Positions 1 to 5,508 of a stretch of 5,892 bases of DNA are shown piece after piece (the stretch's first letter is position 1; each line of letters starts with the position of its first letter). This stretch comes from Xanthobacteraceae bacterium (GTDB lineage: Bacteria > Pseudomonadota > Alphaproteobacteria > Rhizobiales > Xanthobacteraceae): the NCBI GenBank assembly GCA_030043285.1, contig JASHXZ010000074.1, positions 1 to 5,892 of the forward strand. The letters are read 5' to 3'. Under the pieces are notes generated by a model. That model did not search any database and had not been told where the DNA came from. It saw nothing but the letters and a program-made list of their open reading frames with translations. The translations under genes and the position numbers were made by a program.

Positions 1-950
1 GCGAAGTACTGGAACCACATGTGGTGCTGAACGTAGTCGTTGATGTTGGCGCCGATGACGCTCGAGAAAGTGCTCCGCTGACAACCGGTGGTGCCATTGG
101 CGTTGACCGCTTGTAGATTGAAGCCGCCCATGAAGCCGCCCCAACTGATGTCGGCCGCATTGAGCAGATCGCCGATGTTCTTGCTGGTCATCTGCACCGT
201 CTTTGACGTGCTCGAACAGACATCGAAAGCGGGATCGCTGTCGCCAATCTGGGTCAAGCCACCTTGGCCGTCGGCGACCTCCTGCGATGCGCTCAGCGAC
301 CCGACCTTGATCACCGCGCCGTTCGTCTGACCGGAGACCACTTCGAGCGCACCCGGCGTCGACGGGCCGTAAGTGTCCGTGTAGGCGTTGTCGCTCAGTG
401 CAAAATACTGGGCGTAGTTCCAGATCGCCATCACGGTATTGCCGTCGAAATAGCCCATCACTTGGCCCTTGGTGCCAAAGGCGCCGACGCCGCCGGTTGT
501 GCCGTTGCCGGTAAATTCCGGAAACAGATCGGCCTTGCCGTTATCGTAGGCGTCTTGCTCCGCCGTATAGCCGTGGTTTTGATCCGCGGTGTTGGCCTGC
601 GTCCGATCGAGACGGAACGGGTTTGTCGCACCGGCGCCGTTTGCCGGATTCAAATTCGGGTTGTTGGTGAGCAGATTGGCCGTAGCGAGATTATTCACCC
701 GCGGCGTCCTGTTGCTGGCTTTGAACGGGATTTCGCCCGGCGGGTTTCCCGCGTTCGGGTAGGTCGCGAAATAATGGTCGAACGACCGGTTTTCATTGAA
801 AATGACTACCAGATGCCTGATCGGCGTCGCGGTGCGATGATCGCGGCCGTGACCGTTATCATGATCTGGATCGGCGAGAACTGAACCGCCGCAAACCGCG
901 GCAGCCGCAATCAAAGACACCGCGGCCGTGGAAAGCAAAAACCTTTTCAT
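1..950 (-). CDS. Secreted phosphoesterase, phospholipase C / acid phosphatase (AcpA-like) family; 3' part outside window
   Basis: The minus frame is open from the ATG at 950 to the left edge, giving 316 residues without a stop; the C-terminus is missing. Residues 1-26 form a signal peptide (MKRF, hydrophobic core, VLA cleavage site), so the enzyme is exported. Residues 46-65 (HLVVIFNENRSFDHYFATYP) match the family's N-terminal metal-site motif; E53 and N54 are the expected metal ligands. DQNHGYTAEQDAYDNGK (123-139) is also typical. YGPSTPG (194-200) is where I expect the Ser/Thr nucleophile, S197 being the likely one. The family hydrolyses phosphate mono- or diesters in the periplasm or outside the cell; the substrate here cannot be told. 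The second metal cluster near the C-terminus is not covered. Start choice: in-frame ATGs also occur at 980 and 1058, but they would bury the signal peptide, and a GGGGGA ribosome site precedes 950. It is divergent from the next gene. Confidence 0.9.
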   Translation of the reverse strand, partial: MKRFLLSTAAVSLIAAAAVCGGSVLADPDHDNGHGRDHRTATPIRHLVVIFNENRSFDHYFATYPNAGNPPGEIPFKASNRTPRVNNLATANLLTNNPNLNPANGAGATNPFRLDRTQANTADQNHGYTAEQDAYDNGKADLFPEFTGNGTTGGVGAFGTKGQVMGYFDGNTVMAIWNYAQYFALSDNAYTDTYGPSTPGALEVVSGQTNGAVIKVGSLSASQEVADGQGGLTQIGDSDPAFDVCSSTSKTVQMTSKNIGDLLNAADISWGGFMGGFNLQAVNANGTTGCQRSTFSSVIGANINDYVQHHMWFQYF

Positions 951-954
951 CGGA

Positions 955-960
955 TCCCCC
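955..960 (-). promoter_or_regulatory. Ribosome binding site of the phosphoesterase gene
   Basis: On the minus strand GGGGGA stands four to five bases before the ATG at 950. It supports this start over the in-frame ATGs at 980 and 1058, which have no comparable purine run at the right distance. Confidence 0.55.
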
Positions 961-1033
961 GTCGTTGACGACGAAGGCATGTAAAGCTTTGCGGGATGAC
1001 GGCCGGATGTCTTGTCGATGACGATGCGCGCGC

Positions 1034-1052
1034 CCATGCGATGACCGCATGG
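1034..1052. promoter_or_regulatory. Perfect inverted repeat in the divergent intergenic region (possible operator)
   Basis: CCATGCG (1034-1040) and CGCATGG (1046-1052) are exact reverse complements separated by ATGAC. The site lies between two divergently transcribed genes, 84 bases from the phosphoesterase start and 86 bases from the Rossmann-protein start, so it could bind a dimeric regulator serving either gene. No T-run follows on either strand, which argues against a terminator. No known operator consensus is recognised. Confidence 0.3.
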
Positions 1053-1099
1053 ACACATTCAAGAAACGCGGTGGACTGTCATCGACCCGTTAAACCTCC

Positions 1100-1127
1100 T
1101 TCACAAACGAGCTGATGTGATTAGAGT
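1100..1127 (+). promoter_or_regulatory. Weak candidate promoter for the 1139-2699 gene pair
   Basis: TTCACA (1100-1105) and TAGAGT (1122-1127) are 16 bases apart and loosely resemble sigma-70 -35 and -10 boxes. Transcription would begin only a few bases before the ATG at 1139, giving an almost leaderless message. The match is poor and the true promoter may lie further upstream. Confidence 0.2.
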
Positions 1128-1138
1128 GGCCAATCGAC

Positions 1139-2254
1139 ATGGCAGCGCGCGTCCTCATAATTGGCGGTTATGGCAATTTCGGCAGCTATATTGCCCGCAA
1201 CCTTAAGAGCGATGCCGATATCCGGGTGCTGATCGGCGGGCGATCCTTGGCGAAGGCGCGCAGCTTCGCCGCTTCTTTGGATGCTTTCCATTCAGCCGAA
1301 GGTTATTCGTTCGATATCGATGGAGATCTTGCCGCCGCGTTCGCGCGTATCGCACCCGATATCGTTGTCCACACCGCCGGCCCGTTCCAGAAGCAGGATC
1401 ATCGCGTCGCCCGCGCGTGCCTTACCCAAGGCTGCCACTATCTCGATCTTGCCGATGCGCGCGATTTCGTAGCGACGATCGACCGGCTCGATGCCGAGGC
1501 GAGAGCAAAGAATGTGCTTGTGGTCAGCGGGGCAAGCACCGTCCCGTGCCTGACGGCAGCGGTGATCGACGCTTATGTTCCGGTATTTGCGCGGTTGGAA
1601 GCGGTCGATTACGGCATCAGCACGGCTCAGCGCGCCAATCCCGGTCTTGCGACTGCCTCGGCGGTACTCAGCTACGTCGGCAAGCCGATGACGATGCTGC
1701 GCAACGGCAAAATGAAGGTCGTTTACGGCTGGGAGGACACGCACGCAGAACACTATCCGGAGCTCGGTTGGCGCCTGTTCGGCAATTGCGAGATTCCCGA
1801 CTTGACCCTGTTTCCGACACGTTATCCGACCCTCAAATCCATGCGCTTTGCCGCCGGGCACGAGCTCAAGCTGCTGCATATAGGCACGCGCGTGTTGGGC
1901 GCTCTGGTGCGGCTGGGCCTCATCCGCTCCCTCGATAACAAAGTCCGAGGACTGCAGCGGCTTGCGTTCCTGTTCGACCGCTTCGGCTCGGGGCGCAGCG
2001 GTTTCCACATGATCCTTTCCGGCATCGGCCGTGACGGTGACGCACTGAATCGCCGCTTTGTGATAGTCGCGCGCTCCGGCCACGGCCGTTACATTCCCTG
2101 CATGCCAGCGATCATCATGACCCGCCGGCTGGCGAAGGGAGCGGCGCCGCAACGTGGTGCAATGCCCTGCGTCGGCCTGATCAATCTCGATACTTACTTG
2201 GCCGCGATCGAAGGGCTCGACATCAGTATCATCAGAGACACCACCAATGCCTGA
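1139..2254 (+). CDS. Saccharopine dehydrogenase-like NAD(P)-binding protein
   Basis: This 371-residue protein starts with a Rossmann fold: RVLIIGGYGNFGSYIA has the dinucleotide-binding glycines (G9, G10, G12, G15). GGRS (33-36) ends the second strand, where R35 would suit NADP. VVHTAGPFQ (76-84) and CHYLDLADA (99-107) match the conserved core of the saccharopine dehydrogenase NADP-binding family. The C-terminal half should form the substrate-specific part. True lysine-pathway enzymes are not expected in this setting, and short family members like this one generally lack a proven reaction, so the substrate is unknown. No signal peptide; cytoplasmic. The start is firm: an in-frame TGA at 1118-1120 leaves only the ATG at 1139, with a weak AGAGTGG site at 1123-1129. 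It overlaps the following DCC-family gene by eight bases, which suggests coupled translation and a shared role. Confidence 0.85.
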   Translation: MAARVLIIGGYGNFGSYIARNLKSDADIRVLIGGRSLAKARSFAASLDAFHSAEGYSFDIDGDLAAAFARIAPDIVVHTAGPFQKQDHRVARACLTQGCHYLDLADARDFVATIDRLDAEARAKNVLVVSGASTVPCLTAAVIDAYVPVFARLEAVDYGISTAQRANPGLATASAVLSYVGKPMTMLRNGKMKVVYGWEDTHAEHYPELGWRLFGNCEIPDLTLFPTRYPTLKSMRFAAGHELKLLHIGTRVLGALVRLGLIRSLDNKVRGLQRLAFLFDRFGSGRSGFHMILSGIGRDGDALNRRFVIVARSGHGRYIPCMPAIIMTRRLAKGAAPQRGAMPCVGLINLDTYLAAIEGLDISIIRDTTNA

Positions 2255-2699
2255 GGTCTCCAGGAGCCGGTTCAGCTACCGCGACGATCGGTCGGTGCCC
2301 GCTTTCGATGATAGCCGGGCCTTGTTCGTGTTCGATGGCGTCTGCGTTCTCTGTTCGGGCAGCGCGAGCTGGATCATGCGACACGACAGGAAAGCATTGC
2401 TTAATCTCACGGCCGCGCAAGGAGCGCTCGGCCGGGCGCTCTACACGCATTACGCTATCGAAATGGACGAGAGTTATCTGTTGATCGCCGATGGCCGCGC
2501 CTATAGCGCTTCGCGCGGTTACCTCGAACTGTTCCGGATATTGGGCGGCTGGTACCATATCCTCCGCATCGCCGTCGTGGTTCCGGAACGCTTTCGCGAT
2601 TGGCTTTATGCTCTCATAGCGCGCAATCGGTATCGCTGGTTCGGGAAAACCGATTATTGCGTACTGCTGACTCCAGAGCAGCGGCACCGGCTATTGTGA
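2247..2699 (+). CDS. DCC family (DUF393, YuxK-like) thiol-disulfide oxidoreductase-type protein
   Basis: The 150-residue product carries the family signature at residues 27-36, LFVFDGVCVLC, in which D30, C33 and C36 form the DxxCxxC motif that names the DCC family. Family members have a thioredoxin-like fold and are presumed to do thiol-disulfide chemistry, but the reaction and partners are largely unproven. Further family features are the SASRGYLELFRILGGWYHIL stretch (about 107-126, helical, tested against the membrane or a partner) and YRWFGKTDYC (about 133-142). There is no signal peptide. The ATG lies inside the end of the upstream gene (ATGCCTGA, eight-base overlap), and there is no strong ribosome site of its own, so translation probably depends on the upstream gene. 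The core begins near residue 25, so a shorter start is possible. The overlap makes an accessory or redox role for the Rossmann protein plausible, though this is inference. Confidence 0.88.
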   Translation: MPEVSRSRFSYRDDRSVPAFDDSRALFVFDGVCVLCSGSASWIMRHDRKALLNLTAAQGALGRALYTHYAIEMDESYLLIADGRAYSASRGYLELFRILGGWYHILRIAVVVPERFRDWLYALIARNRYRWFGKTDYCVLLTPEQRHRLL

Positions 2700-2724
2700 C
2701 GGCGAAGCATGCCTTGCTCCACCA

Positions 2725-2778
2725 TCACAGCTTGATGTCGGCGAACTTGATCACCTTGGCCCATTTTCCGTCGATTGC
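2725..2778 (-). pseudogene. Possible 3' remnant of a Bug/TctC-type solute-binding protein gene
   Basis: The minus strand reads AIDGKWAKVIKFADIKL followed by TGA at 2725-2727. This closely resembles the usual last residues of Bug-family (TctC) periplasmic binding proteins of tripartite tricarboxylate transporters, which typically end in a KWxKVIK...IKL-like helix. Upstream codons in the same frame (2779-2850) do not look like that family, and the normal protein is about 320 residues, so only the tail would remain. It sits in the gap between two convergent genes, where decayed DNA is tolerated. The match is short and made from memory of the family, so chance is possible. Confidence 0.35.
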
Positions 2779-2850
2779 CGGCCGAACTGAAGCTTGCGTC
2801 ATGCTCCGGCGACTGGCTCGACGGGGGCTAATTGGATTTGGGGTGCCGCC

Positions 2851-3756
2851 TCATTTGCGCTGTGCTTCCGGTGGGGTTCGGTTGCCCGGTAGATAATGGA
2901 CCGCGCCGGTCGGCGTAAACTTGATGACCAAGCCGGTCTCGATTTCGGTGCTCCGGCCGTCAATCTCATAGGGTTTCAATTTCCACTGTTCCAGTGCCCT
3001 TTCGATGCTGTCGCGCTGCCCGCTCGTAGCCCGAATAACATCCACATGTTCGACGCTGCCATCGCCGCCAACGATAATGCGAACCGGGATCGGAACAAAA
3101 GTCGGGACAACCGCGGCCGGATCGACTTTGCGCAGCAGATGCTCGGCGTCCGCGTAGCCGGCGATGCACACTGGATCGACCCGTGCGGTCTCCTCGTCGT
3201 CCGCCGGACCAAGCCTGTTCAAGCTGAGCGCAAGCGTCGAAAGCAACGCGGGACTTCTGGCGGTCAGGTTGAAACTGACAAAGTGACACCGGATCTTGGT
3301 GGTCAATGTGCTGCGAAACAGCCCAACGCCGCTGAAGTCAACGCGGCCGAAGCGGCGGCCGGCAATCTGCACTGCCGACGGCAGCCGATCGATTTTCATG
3401 CCGTCGACCTTCGCCATGGCGCGGTCGAACGCGTTAGTCATCGCCATCACATCGCCGCTCGGCTTGGCGGCAAAGAAGCTATCTTGTGCCGCGATCAATA
3501 TGGTCCCGGTCAGTTCACCTGCTGGGAAAAAGTTGCCAAGCACATAATAGCCGGACATCGAAGGGCTCGGTCCGGCCGGTCCCGCGATCCAGCCGGGCGG
3601 CAGGGGATACGACAAATTGAAATATTCGCTTTTGAATACGCCATCTGCAACCGCAACATCATCGGGATTTGCCAGCGGCATGGTGGCGGCACTACTCCGC
3701 CACACCATCGCGCTGGCCAGACATACGCAGACAGCGACTGGCAACAGCCTGCGCAT
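2851..3756 (-). CDS. Exported protein with C-terminal TonB-C-like domain
   Basis: This 301-residue protein begins with a signal peptide (MRRLLPVAVCVCLASAMVW, likely cut near SSA/A at 22-24) and should be periplasmic. Residues about 42-182 form an unassigned domain containing FNLSYPLPPGW (46-56), GRRFGRVDFSGVGLFRSTLTTK-like strands (133-154) and a helix LLSTLALSLNRLG; the pattern recalls PsbP/DUF1795-like folds, which is only a guess. Residues about 219-281 (VPIPVRIIVGGDGSVEHVDVI, then a helix with ALEQWKLKPYE, then a final strand TGLVIKF) resemble the TonB C-terminal domain. Real TonB has an N-terminal membrane anchor and a Pro-rich spacer; both are missing, so this is unlikely to be a working energy transducer and may instead bind peptidoglycan or a partner protein. 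The start is 16 bases after the di-haem gene stop, so the two should be cotranscribed; its ribosome site is weak. Confidence 0.75.
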   Translation of the reverse strand: MRRLLPVAVCVCLASAMVWRSSAATMPLANPDDVAVADGVFKSEYFNLSYPLPPGWIAGPAGPSPSMSGYYVLGNFFPAGELTGTILIAAQDSFFAAKPSGDVMAMTNAFDRAMAKVDGMKIDRLPSAVQIAGRRFGRVDFSGVGLFRSTLTTKIRCHFVSFNLTARSPALLSTLALSLNRLGPADDEETARVDPVCIAGYADAEHLLRKVDPAAVVPTFVPIPVRIIVGGDGSVEHVDVIRATSGQRDSIERALEQWKLKPYEIDGRSTEIETGLVIKFTPTGAVHYLPGNRTPPEAQRK

Positions 3757-3772
3757 GCACCGGCTGCGATAA

Positions 3773-5236
3773 TCAGAGCGACCGCAAAAAGTCCAGCAGA
3801 TCCTGCTTGGATTGCGGCGGCAAGAGATCGAAATTGTTTATCACCGCATTAGCCTCCGATTGCGGGCTCGCGTGGTCAAGAATCGCTTGAACCAAGTCGG
3901 TGGTGCGGCCGTCATGCAGGAAGAAGATGCGCTGCCCGACTCCCCACAAAGGAGCAGTCCGGAATTCCTGCCCATTGGCAACGCCCTGCGTAACGCGGTC
4001 GGCCAACCCGTAGCCCATATTGTGGACTGCAAAATCGCTGTACGGGTTTAAGGTCACCTCGCAGCTTGCCGACGATCCTGCCGGCGTCGGCGGGCAGTTG
4101 CTGCTGCTGTCCAGGAAGGCGAGCCCATTTACCGCTGTCTCTTGCTGCGTCACGTGGCAGGCCTGACAGCCGATGTTATTGAAGACCACGCTGCCGCGGA
4201 TCGCGGAGGCCGACGCCGACGTGACCGGCATCGGCGGGGCGCTGAGACGCATAAAGGTGGAAAAGTTGACAATGCCGGTCGAAAAGTCGGACGCGGTGCT
4301 TCCGGTGGGAGGCGAAACCGGGTCCTGGGTGCCGAAAACAGTCATGTCTTCCGGCAGCACGTTGAACTGGCAGCTCGGGGTCGTTTCATTGTCACGTTTG
4401 TTGGGAAACAGCTCGTTGGTCACGCCCATCTCGACGAGGTAAGCTTCGCCTGAAAACATCAGCAAAGACTTGTCTTGCGCCTTCCAGCCAAATCGAGTGA
4501 TCGTGCCGTCATTGGCACTGATATTGAAATGCCCGGAAACCCCTAACTGGGATTTCAGCACCTGATTTGAATTGAAAGCCGTGGCAAGGTTGAGGTCGGA
4601 GATGCCCTCGACCAATCCAAGGCCGAAAGTGGGCGTAGGAATGCGGAAAATGACATTGTTGGCGGCGAGCGCCGCGGGGAAATCCTCCTGTTGGATATTG
4701 CAACCGGGCGCATCCGAGCGCCCACTTATGACGTACAGTTCGTGCACCTGGCCGTCGGGCGTGCCATCCGGATTGAGCACGAAGCGCGCTTCGCGGACAG
4801 GCCCATTCTTGGCGATAAACGGCGGCACGACATTGTCGGCGCCATGCAGGGTAGCGATGGCGACCTGGGGATTGACCATCGGGCTTGTGCCGCCGACGGC
4901 GGGCTGCGCATGACAGCCGGCACATTGGTTGAGATTGAATCGCGGACCTAACCCTGGTCCGCCATCTGTCACGCCAAGCGCCGCCCCATCGTTGATGCCG
5001 CCCGTTACGGAAAAGACCGAAGTAAAGAACACTTGGGCTGCGTTAAAAAAAGCTTGTCCGCAGCCGGGGCTAACGCCGCATGTGATGAGGTTGGGAAGCG
5101 GCCCGCCGGCCCCTGGGGGACCACCGCGCACGCCCGGATCCTGCTGAGCCAATGCCGCCCCGGATACGGCGAACGCTCCCACCGCAAAAGCAAGGCTCGA
5201 CAATAAAGCTGAGCAACCGGAGCGGTCCCCCGACAT
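3773..5236 (-). CDS. Di-haem oxidoreductase (DHOR, MauG/cytochrome c peroxidase-related), periplasmic
   Basis: The 487-residue protein has a signal peptide (residues 1-30, ending GAALA before QQ) and two c-type haem sites, CAGCH at 105-109 and CQACH at 357-361. The stretches TRFGWKAQDKSLLMFSGEAYLVEMGVTNELFP (about 247-278), YSDFAVHNMGYGLADRV (399-415), FRTAPLWGVG (425-434) and FLHDGR (439-444) follow the pattern of the di-haem oxidoreductase / thiol oxidoreductase family (putative peroxidases). H405 and M408 are plausible distal ligands. The C-terminus ends in the family's usual DLLDFLRSL helix, so the gene looks complete. Expected activity is periplasmic electron transfer or peroxide-dependent oxidation; the substrate is unknown. 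Two extra cysteines, C53 and C59, could form a disulfide. Such genes often lie beside imelysin or EfeO iron-uptake genes; none is seen here. The start is backed by a strong ribosome site. It is first in an operon with the TonB-C-like gene. Confidence 0.92.
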   Translation of the reverse strand: MSGDRSGCSALLSSLAFAVGAFAVSGAALAQQDPGVRGGPPGAGGPLPNLITCGVSPGCGQAFFNAAQVFFTSVFSVTGGINDGAALGVTDGGPGLGPRFNLNQCAGCHAQPAVGGTSPMVNPQVAIATLHGADNVVPPFIAKNGPVREARFVLNPDGTPDGQVHELYVISGRSDAPGCNIQQEDFPAALAANNVIFRIPTPTFGLGLVEGISDLNLATAFNSNQVLKSQLGVSGHFNISANDGTITRFGWKAQDKSLLMFSGEAYLVEMGVTNELFPNKRDNETTPSCQFNVLPEDMTVFGTQDPVSPPTGSTASDFSTGIVNFSTFMRLSAPPMPVTSASASAIRGSVVFNNIGCQACHVTQQETAVNGLAFLDSSSNCPPTPAGSSASCEVTLNPYSDFAVHNMGYGLADRVTQGVANGQEFRTAPLWGVGQRIFFLHDGRTTDLVQAILDHASPQSEANAVINNFDLLPPQSKQDLLDFLRSL

Positions 5237-5241
5237 GGCTT

Positions 5242-5249
5242 ACCTCCCC
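5242..5249 (-). promoter_or_regulatory. Strong ribosome binding site of the di-haem oxidoreductase gene
   Basis: GGGGAGGT on the minus strand lies five bases before the ATG at 5236, a near-ideal Shine-Dalgarno and spacing. It fixes the start and suggests efficient translation, in contrast to the weak site of the second gene in the operon. Confidence 0.8.
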
Positions 5250-5275
5250 TATAAGTTGTATGAATCTTTAGGTTG

Positions 5276-5304
5276 ATTAAAGCCGAGGTGCACCGAAAAA
5301 GCAA
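5276..5304 (-). promoter_or_regulatory. Candidate sigma-70-type promoter of the di-haem / TonB-C-like operon
   Basis: On the minus strand TTGCTT (5304-5299) and TTTAAT (5281-5276) are separated by exactly 17 bases. The -10 box matches five of six consensus bases, the -35 box three of six. The leader would be about 30 bases and includes the ribosome site. A small inverted repeat, CTTTA (5266-5270) and TAAAG (5278-5282), overlaps the -10 region and the expected start point and might help repression. Confidence 0.5.
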
Positions 5305-5332
5305 GCGTCGCTGACGACCGAGCCGTCGCGAC
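5296..5332 (-). terminator. Hairpin followed by T-run: possible terminator of the upstream gene, or operator next to the -35 box
   Basis: GTCGC(T)GACG at 5307-5316 pairs with CGTCGCGAC at 5324-5332: nine base pairs, one bulged base and a seven-base loop. Read on the minus strand, six bases (GCTTGC) separate the stem from a TTTTT run at 5300-5296. This could end transcripts from the membrane-protein gene, whose stop is 176 bases upstream, before the operon promoter. The inverted repeat also ends two bases from the -35 box, where an activator would bind, so both roles are possible. The gap before the T-run makes it a weak classical terminator. Confidence 0.35.
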
Positions 5333-5360
5333 CCTATAAAGTCGAGCCGACGAGGATGGT

Positions 5361-5505
5361 GTCGCGCTACACTCTGTCGGAAAGCGGGCACTTAGCCGAT
5401 GTGGACCATGTCCGCTTTAGTGGTCGCAAAGGCGGGCATACGCGACATCACCGGTACTGGACTGGAACGTCGCTTCCGACCCGACTCGGAAGTCGACCGT
5501 TTGGG
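5361..5505. repeat. Intergenic hairpin repeat of the type common in Bradyrhizobium relatives
   Basis: Three related arms occur in alternating orientation: AAAGCGGGC (5381-5389), ATGTCCGCTTT (5408-5418) and AAAGGCGGGCAT (5428-5439). The first can pair with the second (one G-T pair), and the second with the third (one G-T pair and one bulge), so alternative hairpins are possible. The segment starts with GTCGCGCTAC and ends near CCGTTTGGG. From memory, such TGTCCGCTTT/AAAGCGGACA modules recur between genes in Bradyrhizobium and Afipia genomes, where they give rise to spurious peptides containing RVGS-like strings; the minus strand here encodes FRVGSEA in the same way. It is non-coding. Boundaries are approximate. 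Confidence 0.5.
5473..5492. repeat. Perfect 7-bp hairpin at the gene-proximal end of the intergenic repeat
   Basis: CTTCCGA (5473-5479) and TCGGAAG (5486-5492) are exact reverse complements with a six-base loop CCCGAC. It lies 16 bases past the stop of the membrane-protein gene, in position to act as a 3'-end stabiliser or weak terminator on the minus strand, but no T-run follows. It may simply be part of the repeat element. Confidence 0.4.
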
Positions 5506-5508
5506 TCT

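Noticed and set aside
264..884. 206-codon plus-strand frame opposite the phosphoesterase gene
   Set aside because: It is antisense to well-matched phosphoesterase motifs and its product looks like a GC-rich shadow with no start context.
859..1062. 67-codon minus-strand frame across the divergent intergenic region
   Set aside because: It is out of frame with the phosphoesterase signal peptide it overlaps, and its Ser/Arg-rich product has no features.
1292..2152. 286-codon open frame on the minus strand opposite the Rossmann-protein gene
   Set aside because: It is fully antisense to a clear NAD(P)-binding protein and its product has low-complexity, Arg/Ala-rich composition with no motif. Long antisense frames are expected in GC-rich DNA.
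2232..2687. 151-codon minus-strand frame opposite the DCC-family gene
   Set aside because: It covers the same DNA as a protein with the diagnostic DxxCxxC motif and has no family signature of its own.
2896..3852. 318-codon open frame on the plus strand opposite the TonB-C-like gene
   Set aside because: The product has no recognisable domain, is rich in Arg, Ala and His, and overlaps a gene with a signal peptide and an operon position. It is a shadow.
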